Part shown: piece by piece, positions 32,389 to 41,601 of the stretch
How positions within the stretch are numbered: the first letter of the stretch is position 1
Layout of the letters: each line of letters starts with the position of its first letter
NCBI GenBank assembly: GCA_963835735.1
Contig: CAWIGP010000003.1
Span: 62,001 to 126,000 of the forward strand
DNA: 64,000 nt
Source: DASQMT01 sp963835735
GTDB taxonomy: Bacteria; Actinomycetota; Thermoleophilia; Solirubrobacterales; Solirubrobacteraceae
Reading direction: 5' to 3'
Translations under genes and position numbers: made by a program
The notes under the pieces: generated by a model
Seen by the model: the letters and a program-made list of their open reading frames with translations, nothing else
Told to the model about the DNA's origin: nothing
Databases searched by the model: none

Positions 32389-33533
32389 TCATCCGACCCG
32401 TCCAGCAGACCGCGGCCACCGTGACCGAGTGGCTCACCGAGGGCCGGCGCGTCGCGGCCGGGACGCTGGTCGCCGTCGACGGCTCCTCGCCGCTCGACGT
32501 CGGTGCCAGCGTCTACGTCGACGAGCGGGGCACGATCGAGGGCTCCGTCACCGGCGGTTGCGTCGAGAGCGCGGTCGCGCAGGAGGCGATCGAGATGCTC
32601 GCGCACGGCGCGCCTCCGAAGCTCGTCACGTACGGCATCTCCGACGAGCTCGCCGGGACCGTCGGGCTGATGTGCGGCGGGATCGTGCACATCTTCATCC
32701 ATCCGATCCGCGAGGACGGGCGCGAGGCGACGCTCGCCGCGCTCGCCGCGATCCGCGACGAGCGCCCGGCCGCGCTTGCGACGCTGCTCGACGGCGACCG
32801 CGCCGGCGCGAAGATGTTCGTCGACGCCGCGGGCTCGATCGGGACGCTCGGTGGGCCGGCGCTGCTCGACTCCAACGCCGCGCAGGAGGCGCGCGGGCTC
32901 ACGCGGCAGGGCCGCTCGACGGTACGCGCGTTTGGCCCCGACGGCGCCTCGCTGGGGAGCGGACTGAGGGTGCACGTCGCCGCGTTCGCCGAGCCGCCCC
33001 GGATGGTGATCTTCGGCGCGATCGACTTTGCCTCGGCGCTCGCGCCGCTGGCCAAGGGCCTCGGCTACCGCGTAACGATCGCCGACCCGCGGCGCGCGTT
33101 CCTCGAGTCGCCGCGCTTCTCCTCGGTCGCGCAGACCGTCGCCGCGTGGCCGCAGGACGTGCTCGCCGACATGACGCTCGGCGCCCGCGACGCCGTGCTC
33201 GTCTTCACCCACGACCCGAAGCTCGACGTCCCCGCGGTGCTGGCCGCGCTAGCCACCGACGCCGGCTACGTCGGTGCGCTCGGCAGCCGGCGCACGACCG
33301 ACGACCGCAACGCGCGGCTGCGCGAGGCGGGCGTGACCGACGAGCAGCTCGCGCGGATCTATGCGCCCTGCGGGCTCGACATCGGCTCCTCGACGGTGGA
33401 GGAGACCGCGGTCGCGATCCTCGCCGAGATGGTCGCGAGCCGCGCCGGGCGCGACGGCGGTCCGCTGCGCGAGGGCGCGGGCCCGATCCGCCGGGACCGC
33501 GCCGCGACGTCCGGAAAAGCACAGGCGGCTTGA
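32385..33533 (+). CDS. XdhC/CoxF family molybdenum cofactor maturation protein
   Basis: A 382-residue protein with the XdhC N-terminal domain (AGTLVAVDGSSPLDVGASVY, GSVTGGCVESAVAQEA) and C-terminal Rossmann domain (MVIFGAIDFASALAPLAKGLGY, VGALGSRRTTDDRNARLREA, LDIGSSTVEETAVAILAEM). XdhC proteins bind and sulfurate the molybdenum cofactor before insertion. GTG 32385 overlaps the VWA stop; TTG 32373 is an alternative. It is the last gene of the operon. Confidence 0.9.
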   Translation: MIIRPVQQTAATVTEWLTEGRRVAAGTLVAVDGSSPLDVGASVYVDERGTIEGSVTGGCVESAVAQEAIEMLAHGAPPKLVTYGISDELAGTVGLMCGGIVHIFIHPIREDGREATLAALAAIRDERPAALATLLDGDRAGAKMFVDAAGSIGTLGGPALLDSNAAQEARGLTRQGRSTVRAFGPDGASLGSGLRVHVAAFAEPPRMVIFGAIDFASALAPLAKGLGYRVTIADPRRAFLESPRFSSVAQTVAAWPQDVLADMTLGARDAVLVFTHDPKLDVPAVLAALATDAGYVGALGSRRTTDDRNARLREAGVTDEQLARIYAPCGLDIGSSTVEETAVAILAEMVASRAGRDGGPLREGAGPIRRDRAATSGKAQAA

Positions 33534-33586
33534 GCGCTCCGCGCGGTGGCAGCTAGCGTCGCGCCCGACTTCCGGGGAGGACGTGA

Positions 33587-34174
33587 TGCGCGCAGCTGCC
33601 GGGTAGCACGCGCACCCGCCTGCGACTGGCCGCGGAGAACCTGACGGAGCCCGGAACGCTCGGATCGCGGCCGGGGCGCGGCTCGATCCGCCAGCACTTC
33701 GTCGACAACGGGCGGGCGCTCGACACGGACGACGTGCTGATCCAGACGCCCGATGTCGGGAATCCGAACCGGCTCGTCTACCTCACCTCCGCGCTGCGCC
33801 GCGCCGCGCACCTCAGCGGCACCTCGGTCGTGGACCTGCGGATGGCGATCGTCAACCGCTCCGCGGCGAACATCACGGCCGTGCTTGTCGACTACGGGCC
33901 GGCCGGTGAAGCTCCGGTCATGGTCACGCGCGGCTGGCTCGACCCGCAGAACCGCGCCGGCAGCTCGTTCAGCCTGCCGGTCAGGCCTGGGCGGGAGTAC
34001 TCGCTCCGATTCGACCTGCAACCCGACGACTACGTGTTCGCCGCGGGTCACCGCATCGGGCTCGTCGTGGTGTCGACCGACCACGACTACACCCTGCGAC
34101 CCGCGCCCGGGACCGAGCTGACCGTCCGTCCGGCGAGCAGCACGCTCACGCTGCCGCTCGTGTCGGCGCGCTGA
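33587..34174 (+). pseudogene. C-terminal remnant of an X-Pro dipeptidyl-peptidase (S15/PepX_C)
   Basis: The frame encodes only the C-terminal beta-sandwich of CocE/NonD or S15 peptidases: VDLRMAIVNRSAANITAVLV, MVTRGWLDPQNRAG, PDDYVFAAGHRIGLVVVSTD. A TGA at 33584 closes the frame upstream and no catalytic alpha/beta-hydrolase domain precedes it, so at least 400 codons are missing. GTG 33734 could start a short translation product. It is convergent with the ExoD gene. Confidence 0.75.
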
Positions 34175-34176
34175 TC

Positions 34177-34809
34177 CTAGAAGAACAGGCTCTTGAGCCC
34201 ATCGAAAACCGCTCCGCCGACGAAGATCGCAAGGATGATGCCGGCAGCCCCGACAACAAGCCCTATCGCGACAAAGACGAAGTCCTCCAGCAGCACGCCG
34301 AGCGATACGAGCACGACACCGAGTGCGGGCAGCGTGTCCAGTCCGGTGAACGGTGGCGCGACGAACGCGGCGATCGATCCTACGGCAACGATCAGCCCGA
34401 ACACGACGTTGCTCACGCGGTGCCCGAACACGAAGCGCAGCCGTGGCCGCGAGAAGCGCTCGAGGCGGCGGATCGCCTTCAGGAGTGCTGTGATGAAGCG
34501 TCCGTCGGTCGCCACCTTCCGCTCACGCCAGCGGCGTGGCAGCCAGATCTCGTCGCGTCCGGCGATGAGCTCGAGCGCGAGTAGCACGGCGATGGCCTCG
34601 AAGACGTGCGTTGCACCGCCGGTAGGCAGTGGCAGCGCGGGCACGCCCATCAGGATCACGAAGACGATCGCGAATGCGCGCTTCTCGAACACCTCGATCA
34701 GCCCGCCAAGCGTCTTGTCCCCCTCGCCTTCGAGCCAGGACTGCAGCTGCTCGCTGAGCGGTTCTTGAGCGCGGTCTGCGTACTCGGCCACGGTCTCGTC
34801 ATCCTCCAC
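34177..34809 (-). CDS. ExoD family membrane protein
   Basis: A 210-residue protein with about four transmembrane helices: LGGLIEVFEKRAFAIVFVIL, GVPALPLPTGGATHVFEAIA, FGLIVAVGSIAAFVAPPF and a Gly-rich C-terminal hairpin. This matches ExoD (exopolysaccharide synthesis, exoD-like) in length and order. Its exact role is unknown. GTG 34809 is the likely start, without a strong ribosome binding site. Confidence 0.82.
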   Translation of the reverse strand: MEDDETVAEYADRAQEPLSEQLQSWLEGEGDKTLGGLIEVFEKRAFAIVFVILMGVPALPLPTGGATHVFEAIAVLLALELIAGRDEIWLPRRWRERKVATDGRFITALLKAIRRLERFSRPRLRFVFGHRVSNVVFGLIVAVGSIAAFVAPPFTGLDTLPALGVVLVSLGVLLEDFVFVAIGLVVGAAGIILAIFVGGAVFDGLKSLFF

Positions 34810-34859
34810 GCTTCTGATCGTGCGCGAGTGCTCGGCGTGACCAGATCGTGGGAGCGCGG

Positions 34860-35456
34860 TCAGGTCTCGAGTCCCGCCGCGCGCAGACGCTCGAGCAGCT
34901 CCTCGAACGAGTCGGCGCCCTGCACGGCGGCGAGGATCTGCGGCGCCCAGTCGGTGCGGTACGCGGTCGCCGTCGCGATGTCCGAGCCGAGCTCGTCCTC
35001 GGCGGGCTGGCGCGCGAGCGCCGTGAACTGCCCGGGCGCCGGCCATACCGCGCCGACGAGGTCCGAGCCCGCGCGCAGGCGCACGACCGGCGGCAGCTCG
35101 AAGTCATAGCCCTCGTCGGGCCGGGTGGAGGCGATGTCGAACCCGGCGTCGATGAGGCGCGCGAGGTAGTCGTCGAAGCCCGAGGAGTCGTCGAGCAGGC
35201 GGCGCAGCCGGTCCTCGCTGACCGGGTCGTAGGCCTGGGCGTCGATGAACGGATGCGTGCCCGGGGGCGGCTCGGGCATCAACGGCTCGTCTGGCCCCGG
35301 CGGTGGTCCGGGCGGCGGGGGCGGCGGCCCACCGCCGTGCACGACGCCGGCGGGCGGCCCGGCCGTCGAGCGCAGGGTGCCGGGATTGTCGCGCACGATC
35401 AGGGCGAGGCGCCCGTCGACGTACACGGCGAACTGGCGGACGGCGCGCTCGCTCAT
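34860..35456 (-). CDS. Hypothetical Pro-rich protein paired with a metallopeptidase
   Basis: A 198-residue protein, MSERAVRQFAVYVDGRLALI, followed by a poly-Pro/Gly linker around residues 45-65 and a globular C-terminal part with an acidic pattern (SGFDDYLARLIDAGFDIAS, VQGADSFEELLERLRAAG). No family is recognised. It overlaps the metallopeptidase stop (ATGA), so the two are co-translated. Candidate roles are immunity, chaperone or an accessory factor for that enzyme; none is shown by the sequence. Confidence 0.7.
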   Translation of the reverse strand: MSERAVRQFAVYVDGRLALIVRDNPGTLRSTAGPPAGVVHGGGPPPPPPGPPPGPDEPLMPEPPPGTHPFIDAQAYDPVSEDRLRRLLDDSSGFDDYLARLIDAGFDIASTRPDEGYDFELPPVVRLRAGSDLVGAVWPAPGQFTALARQPAEDELGSDIATATAYRTDWAPQILAAVQGADSFEELLERLRAAGLET

Positions 35457-37462
35457 GGCCCCCCGCCGGCCGGCGGCGGCCCCGGCGGACCCGGTGGCGG
35501 GCCGGGATTGGGGTTCGTGCACAACCCGCCGGGCGTCAGGGCGCCGCTCGCGTTGATGTCGTTCACGGTGCGCTGCTTGTACAACAGGTCCAGCAGGGCG
35601 AGCATCTCGGGGTCCTCGTTGGCCACGATCCACGCGCGCCCGTTGTTGCGCGGCTGGCCGGTGGTCGGATCGGTGCCGAGATTGGTCCCCAGGTAGACGT
35701 TCGAGAGCTGCGCGAAGTACTCGAAGTCGTTCTGCGACGAGTAGTTCTCGTAGACGCGGCGGCTGTCCTCGGCGATGGTCGCGGCTTTCTCGATCCACCT
35801 GGCGTCGGTCCAGCCCGCCGCAGCCCAGGTAGTCGGCGCCGTCGGGCTGATGCGCGGGCCGTCGGGCCACACGTTGGCGCTCGTCAGCGTGTCCTTGGTC
35901 TCGGTCGCCTTGCGCTTGCGGTTGTAGTGCTTGGAGACCAGCTTCTTCTGCTCCGCGCTGAGCCCGTTTCGGTGCAGGACGTGGGCGAACTCGTGCGTCG
36001 TGGTCGAGTAGCCGACGGCGTAGCCGCCTCCTCCGACCGCTGCGTCCGGCACGCCGCCGAGCAGGTTCTCCTCGGTGAGCGCCGCGTACATGCGGCCGTT
36101 GAGGCTGACGTTCCCGACGCCGCGCACGCTCGCCCACCAGCGGCCGTCGAAGGTCTTGCCCGGCCCCTTGCCCGAGTCGCTGGTGAGCAGCGGCGCGAAC
36201 TCCGTCAGCTCGGTCATCTTCTTGCCGCGCGGCACGATCACGGCCTGCACCCGGTTGCCGATCATCCGCAGCGCGGTGCTGCGGTCGAGCAACTGGGCGG
36301 AGAGCACGCGCAGCGCCTCGGTTCGCGCCGCCGGGGCGTAGTTGGAGATCAGCATGATGCGCGCCGCCAGGTAGGCGAAGCGCTGCTCGCCGGCGTCGGA
36401 CGAGATCCAATCGAGCCAGGACTTCGCCCGGTCGAGGTCGTTGAGGCGCTTCTCGGGGATCTGGTCGACTGCGTTCTTGAAGTCGGCCAGGGCGTCGGCC
36501 CGGGCCTTCTCGATCAGCACCTGGTCGACCGCGGTCGCGTACTCGGCACCCATCTCGCCGGCGATCCACGCCATCAGCGTGGAGTCCTTGACGGTGGTGA
36601 CGATCTCCGCGCGCGGGGTCCCCGCCATGGCCCCCTTGAACAGGCCTGCGTCGGTGCCCTCGGCGCGGAGCCACTCGATCTTCGTCCGGACGTCGAACTT
36701 GAGGTCGACGACGGCGTCGCGCATCGTGCGGTTCGTGCAGACCCTCACGAAGAAGTCCCGCCACTCAGAGTTCTTGAGCGCTTTGCGGTCGTCGTCGGTC
36801 ACCGTCGTGGCGACGATGAAGGGCCGGATCTCGGAGTAGTCGGTCAGGGTGGCGGACTGCTCGCCGGCGATGAACGCGAGCTGGTTGGGCAGGTTGAAGC
36901 GCAGGTCGACCACGGCCTGCTTCATCGTCGCGTTGTTGCACACGCGCACGAACCAGTCGCGCCAGCGGTTGGTCGCGAGGGCGTTGCGCTCGGTCTGCGG
37001 GACCTTCGAGTCGGTGATGAGCTCGCGGATGTCGCCGTAGTCCGGCGTCCCCGCCGCGCCGACCCACGACAGCTTGGTCGCGAGCGACCCTCCCAGGTGC
37101 TTGACCGCACGCACCATCTCGCAGGCGTCGAGCGGGCTCGCGATCCGGTTGCGGTAGTCGCGCAGCACGATCTGCTTCTCGTTGGCGTCGAGCGTGCCGA
37201 GGTGCGCGATCACCGCGTTCTCGTCGACGTTGAACTTGTCGAGCAGCTCGTCCAGGCGCTCGAGCCGCGTCTTTACCCGCTCCTTGCGGGCGAGCTGCAC
37301 GCCCTGCGCGGCGAGCACCCGCTGCACGCCGCGGTTGCCGATGCGGCGCTGGAGGTCGAGCAGCGTCGCGGCGCTCGACGGCGCCGCGGCGCCGGCGCCC
37401 GGCGACTGTGGCTCCGCTGCGTCCGGCTCGCGGTCCGCGGTTCGTGTGGCGCGGCTGCCCAA
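35453..37462 (-). CDS. Zinc metallopeptidase with eCIS-effector-like N-terminus
   Basis: A 669-residue protein. Residues about 34-52 (LLDLQRRIGNRGVQRVLA) resemble the LQRxxGNxAVxRLL motif of proteins linked to extracellular contractile injection systems (DUF4157-type effectors). Residues about 130-290 contain two copies of a unit of about 70 residues (WRDWFVRVCNNATMKQAVVD, then WRDFFVRVCTNRTMRDAVVD). The C-terminal half has a zinc site, TTTHEFAHVLHRNGL (HExxH), with a downstream acidic segment (NDFEYFAQLSNVYLG) placing it with LF/gluzincin-type peptidases. It ends in a Pro-rich tail. There is no signal peptide. Confidence 0.75.
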   Translation of the reverse strand: MGSRATRTADREPDAAEPQSPGAGAAAPSSAATLLDLQRRIGNRGVQRVLAAQGVQLARKERVKTRLERLDELLDKFNVDENAVIAHLGTLDANEKQIVLRDYRNRIASPLDACEMVRAVKHLGGSLATKLSWVGAAGTPDYGDIRELITDSKVPQTERNALATNRWRDWFVRVCNNATMKQAVVDLRFNLPNQLAFIAGEQSATLTDYSEIRPFIVATTVTDDDRKALKNSEWRDFFVRVCTNRTMRDAVVDLKFDVRTKIEWLRAEGTDAGLFKGAMAGTPRAEIVTTVKDSTLMAWIAGEMGAEYATAVDQVLIEKARADALADFKNAVDQIPEKRLNDLDRAKSWLDWISSDAGEQRFAYLAARIMLISNYAPAARTEALRVLSAQLLDRSTALRMIGNRVQAVIVPRGKKMTELTEFAPLLTSDSGKGPGKTFDGRWWASVRGVGNVSLNGRMYAALTEENLLGGVPDAAVGGGGYAVGYSTTTHEFAHVLHRNGLSAEQKKLVSKHYNRKRKATETKDTLTSANVWPDGPRISPTAPTTWAAAGWTDARWIEKAATIAEDSRRVYENYSSQNDFEYFAQLSNVYLGTNLGTDPTTGQPRNNGRAWIVANEDPEMLALLDLLYKQRTVNDINASGALTPGGLCTNPNPGPPPGPPGPPPAGGGP

Positions 37463-37491
37463 TGTGACCTCGCGGCGAGCCTACAGATTCG
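37328..37491. repeat. 164-bp exact direct repeat, copy 1
   Basis: This copy covers 29 bp upstream of the metallopeptidase start and its first 45 codons up to IGNRG, plus flanking bases. It is identical to 45054-45217 over all 164 bp read and diverges sharply at both edges. It is in place with an intact downstream gene, so it is the likely parental copy. Confidence 0.85.
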
Positions 37492-37683
37492 TACGGGCTT
37501 GAACGTGCACACGCGCTCGGCCTGCGCCAGCACGCCCGCACCGGACGGCAAGCCGCCTCTGCTGTACTCGCTCACCCGCCGCGGCGGCGACCAAGAGCAG
37601 GACACGACGGGTCGCCGAGGCCGCGGCCGCGGCATTCTGAGCGCCCGTGAGCGTGTCCAGGGTTAGGAGCTCCCGGGGATCGC

Positions 37684-37821
37684 CTAAAGGGGACGGCGCG
37701 GGCCCGATTCGGGCCCGCGCTCCATGCGCCGGGTCCACTGCTCCGACTCACGCCGGTGGGCGGCGCGGATGGCGGCTAGCAGGCGTCGAAAACGGCCGGG
37801 CGAGGAGGTGTCGTTGGGCAT
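37684..37821 (-). CDS. Small basic hypothetical protein (45 aa)
   Basis: ATG 37821 with AAGGA 6 nt upstream encodes a 45-residue basic peptide (MPNDTSSPGRFRRLLAAIRA). No family recognised. Its C-terminal RGPESGP is encoded by a perfect 11-bp hairpin, so the 3' end doubles as a possible terminator. Confidence 0.45.
   Translation of the reverse strand: MPNDTSSPGRFRRLLAAIRAAHRRESEQWTRRMERGPESGPRRPL
37696..37720 (-). terminator. GC-rich hairpin at the end of the small gene
   Basis: GCGCGGGCCCG (37696-37706) pairs perfectly with CGGGCCCGCGC (37710-37720) around ATT. On the minus strand the stem is followed by CGTCCCCTTT, a weak pyrimidine tract. Confidence 0.4.
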
Positions 37822-37913
37822 CGGTGTTCCTTGGTAGGGGTAGGACCAAGGACCGACGCCGGCCCGCATAATTCCGAGAGCTCGTTTTCGCGTGGAGCAG
37901 AAGCGGTTGACGG

Positions 37914-38003
37914 AACGCCGTCACCTACGACGCCGAGCTGCGCGCTCACCACGAGCACCTTCGCGCCGCATACGGGCTCCGCCCCCCGGTGACGAGGTCC
38001 TAG
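37914..38003 (+). pseudogene. N-terminal scrap of a SAM methyltransferase
   Basis: The open frame reads NAVTYDAELRAHHEHLRAAYG then LRPPVTRS and stops at TAG 38001. This matches the segment just before motif I (LDIGCGTG) of class I methyltransferases, but the rest of that gene is absent and a hydrolase fragment follows within 25 bp. Low confidence because it is only 30 codons. Confidence 0.35.
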
Positions 38004-38027
38004 ACAGCGGCTCGTGAGCCCCGAGGG

Positions 38028-38957
38028 GTGTTCCCCGATCGCGTGCGCGCGCTCGTCGTCGACGGCGTGCTGGACCCGATCGCGTGGTCGACCGGCCAGG
38101 GCGACGCGGCGAGGCGTGTGCCGTTCTCGACACGATTGCGCAGTGACGCCGGCGCGCAGGCGACGCTGGACGAGTTCTTCCGGTTGTGCGACGCCGGCGG
38201 CGACGTCTGCGCGTTCTCGGGTGACGCCGCTGAGCGCTTCGCCGCTCTCGCGCAGCGCCTGCGCGACGAGCCGGCCGAGATCACGTTCCCGGACGGCACG
38301 ACCGGGCTGCTTGACTACTCGAACCTGATCGGTATCACGCTCGGCGCGCTCTATGACTCATCGACGTGGGTCGACTTCGCGCAGTTCCTGGCCGAGGTCG
38401 AGGACCAGGTCGCTCCGGTCAGGATCGGAGCACGATTGCAGCGGCTGTACGAGCGCACGGGACCGGCGTACACGCCGACCCGCGGCGTGCGCATGCATGG
38501 GGACTCGGACTATCAGAACTTCGTCGAAGGGTTCCCGGGCGTGGCGTGCAGCGATAGCGACAACCCGGACGACTACCACGCATGGTCGATTGAAGGGGCG
38601 CTCGCGGACGCGCGGTTCGGCCACTTCGGGCGCATCTGGACGTGGGCGTCGAGCATCTGCGCCGAATGGCGCGGATTTGACCGCGATCGCTACATGGGCC
38701 CGTTCAACCGGGCCACGGCCAGCCCGGTGCTCGTGGTGGGGAGCCGGTTCGATCCGGCCACTCGCTACGAGGGCGCGCAGCTTGTGGACAGCCTGTTGCC
38801 GCGTTCGGCACTGCTGACGGTGCACGGCTGGGGCCACACCTCGCTGTTCATGTCGCAATGCGCTGACGCGGCCGTCTCGCGCTATCTGATCGACGTGGCT
38901 ACGCCGCCCGACGGAGCGACGTGCCAGCAGGATGCGGTGCCGTTCGCGGGCGAGTAG
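38028..38957 (+). pseudogene. Alpha/beta hydrolase (TAP-like), 5' truncated
   Basis: A frame of 309 residues starting mid-domain at VFPDRVRALVVDGVLDPIAW. It keeps the catalytic Asp (VVGSRFDPATRYEGAQL), the His (VHGWGHTSLFMSQCA) and the TAP-like C-terminal Cys pattern, but the nucleophile elbow (GxSYGS) and the N-terminal core are missing. The best start is GTG 38028, without a ribosome binding site. It joins directly to an unrelated methyltransferase scrap, indicating a deletion. Confidence 0.75.
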
Positions 38958-39172
38958 TGGCGCAGCTCGCGCGGACGCCCGCGTCTGGCAGGAGAGCGGG
39001 ACCGGTGTCCCGAAGGCGATCGGCCTGCGGGACCACGCGGCGCCAGTCACCGCGATACACAGCCGGCGTTGATCTGCGGCTAGCAGTGAGCGCGACTGTT
39101 GGTCGACGGTCTTTGCATAGCTGTCGAGCTGCGCGACGGCGCCGCGCAATTGCTAGCGCTCACCCTCGGCGC

Positions 39173-40610
39173 CTACCCCACTTGTTCCTTCACGGTGCCG
39201 ACCATCGGCAGGTGGTGCAGAAGCAGCCGGAGCGCGAAGTAGCGGCCGAACGGAAGCCGGTCCTTGGTGAGCGCCGTACCGAAGAACGCCGCCGCCATCC
39301 CCGCCATTCCCCACTTGACCTCCTCGGTCTCCAAGCCTGTGCACGGGATCCTCGTCGTCACGCACGCGCTGGGCGGTCCGGCGACGGATGGGACCACCCC
39401 ACAGGACGACTCGTCGCATGCGTACTCGGAATTGAAAGTGGCGCCCACGAGCCGCTCGATGTTCACCGGGCGGGTGAAGAACTCGCGGGCGCAGTAGTTG
39501 ACCGCCTTGCCGGACAGGAAGCCTGGCGCCGAGGCTGCGATCAGGCCGACGGTGTGCCGGTCGAGGACCGGACCCGGGTTCGCGAGCTCGGCGTCCTCGA
39601 CTACGCCGTCGCGATCGCTGTCGAACGCCGCCCCCGCGGACTGCAGCTGCGCGCAATACGTCGAGTCGAAGCTGCGGTGCGTCGCGTTCGGGAGCGCGGC
39701 GAAGAACTTGTCAAGGCTCGAGATCGCGTCGAACGCCTGCTCGCTGACTAGCTGCACGCTGTTGGCGTCCTTGCCCCCGGCCACCAGCAGGACGGGAACG
39801 GTTACGTTGGCGAGGTCCGCACCGAACGTGACGGGCGCGCCGCCGATCGCCATGCCCATGACCGCCTTCACCCGGGGCTCGGCACCGAAGTCCCACAGCG
39901 TGCTGCCTCCGGCGGCGGCGAGCGCGCTGACCGTCCCGCGCGAGTGTCCCATGACGCCGGCACGCGAGACGTCGACGCGGTCTCCGAACCAGCGCGGCAG
40001 CGCGTCGAGGATGGCGCTGATGTCCCGGCTGCGCTCCTTCATGCTGTTGGGCACGCTGGTCCGCGCGCACGGCGCCGCCGACGGTGGCGGCCGCCATGCC
40101 AGCCCGTCGTCGCAGGTTGGGAACAGCGGCGGTGACGTTAGGCCGTTGACGAAGTCGATCCGCACGTCATCTTGGGTGTTGTTGACGTGGTACGGGGCGG
40201 CCACGACGTAGCCAGCGGCGGCGAGCAGCTCGAGCGTGTGCGCGTAGTCGATCGGGTCGTTCGTCGAGCCGTGCGAGAAGACGATCACCGGGAACGGCAT
40301 GCCGCGCCGGTCGATCGCGTCCGTCTCGCGCGCGAGCTCGGCCTCGACCGTCCACGAGCAGCCATCCCTCCGGGAGCGGCTCGCGGCCCGACAGCGTGGA
40401 CCTGTAGACGGTTCGGGGCGCCCGCCAGAGGCGTCGGTTGTCGGCCGGATACCAGAGATGGACCTTGACGGGGCGGGAGCTTCCCGCGGCCACGCCGGGC
40501 ACCGTGAGGTTCTCGACCCTGTGGCCGACGCCGAGACCCGTCGCCGACGCTGGCACCGCCGGGACGAGGGCGAGCAGGACAACCAGAGTCGCGAAGCGAA
40601 CGACCTTCAT
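39173..40610 (-). pseudogene. Secreted alpha/beta hydrolase, frameshifted near its 5' end
   Basis: ATG 40610 begins a signal peptide (KVVRFATLVVLLALVPAVPA) and a chlorophyllase/PAF-acetylhydrolase-like N-terminus (VKVHLWYPADNRRLWRAPRT). Near 40355-40372 the frame changes; the enzyme continues in another frame with TVEAELARETDAIDRRGMPF, FSHGSTNDPIDYAHTLELLA, the nucleophile elbow MGHSRGTVSAL and an Asp in VAGGKDANSV. The 39173 stop is natural. One or two bases restore the frame, so either decay or a sequencing error is possible. Confidence 0.78.
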
Positions 40611-40690
40611 GACCGGCGCTCCTTTCCACGCGTCGTTCCAACGGGGTGGCGATGAAGCTCTCATCCTCTGCACCCGCACGCGCTGCGTCA

Positions 40691-40806
40691 ATTGCCGCAC
40701 AAGGCAATCTTCGGACAGACAGCGCCCGCCCGGGGATGCGTCCCGGTGACCGGGCGCTATCCGGGACGTGCGCCGGATGTAGGGGCATGTCCTTTCTCGG
40801 ACATGC
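40691..40806. other. Three consecutive hairpins upstream of the hydrolase gene
   Basis: Perfect stems occur at 40691-40708 (ATTGCC/GGCAAT, 6-nt loop), 40721-40758 (AGCGCCCG/CGGGCGCT, with an inner CCCGG pairing) and 40785-40806 (GCATGTCC/GGACATGC, 6-nt loop). They lie in the 300-bp gap upstream of the minus-strand hydrolase and could be a structured leader or a mobile palindrome cluster. No riboswitch class is recognised. Confidence 0.45.
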
Positions 40807-40934
40807 GCGCGATCGAGAACCCGCCGCGAAAGGGGCACTCTGGCTGGAGCGCTAGCCCGGGCGCGCTGATGCACGAGCGCCCCGGCTCGCGGGCGAGCTG
40901 GGGCTCCGCCGCGACCAGCCGCGCGATACCCGCC

Positions 40935-41172
40935 ACGTCGCCCCTCCTCGATCAAGCGGCGATGATCGACCTCCGCCTTCAGCATCGGCCAGCTCGGGAA
41001 AGCCGTACTCCCGAGCGAGCGCCAGCTGGGCGGCGCTGAGCGAGAGCCGCTCCGACACGGCGCGCACCCGCGCCGCCGCCTCAGGATCACCCGAGAGCGC
41101 GCCTCGGTAGAGCTCCTTCGCCCGGCGACGCAGCTGGGCCAGGTCGGGGCGCTCCGGAAGAGAACGAGCCAT
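40935..41172 (-). pseudogene. Ankyrin-type protein remnant, frameshifted and truncated
   Basis: ATG 41172 begins ARSLPERPDLAQLRRRAKEL, and SAAQLALAREYGF follows, the common N-terminus of short ankyrin/sterile-alpha-like regulatory proteins in actinobacteria. The expected continuation PSWPMLKAEVDHRRLIEEGR is one base out of frame (TTT where TT is expected near 41003), and similarity ends soon after. No ankyrin repeats remain. Confidence 0.55.
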
Positions 41173-41601
41173 CACGCATCAATTCACCACCTGCGGTCCG
41201 CGACCAGGGCGAAGGAAGACGCCGACACGACACAGCACGACTTCCGTCGAGGTGGACTCCGTCCTTCCCGCGGACCCGGATGCGCCCTCCGACGCCGCTC
41301 CAACCATAGCGCTCGGCGCCTGAGGCTCGCCGGCGATGTCGCTGCGGCCTGGCATGGAGTTCGATTGCGCAGCTGGCGCTTTTTACGACGGCACGGTTAT
41401 GCCTGATCGCTTACGCCGACGCCGCCGGCCGGCAACGTTGCGGGCACCCCCTTGGAGCCCGCAGGTGGGTGTCACACCGGGGATCTGCCCCATGGTCGGC
41501 GACGTACAGCGCTGGGACATTGAACACGGGCCCTTGCTGGACGCTGCGTTTCCCGAGGCTCCGCGCCGCGCGGAGCCGCCACCAAGACAAAGGAGTTCTC
41601 G
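41173..41601. other. Intergenic region with no recognisable gene
   Basis: About 430 bp with lower GC than the flanks and no frame showing family similarity or a good ribosome binding site. The last 20 bp carry AAAGGAG, the ribosome binding site of the next gene. Confidence 0.5.
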
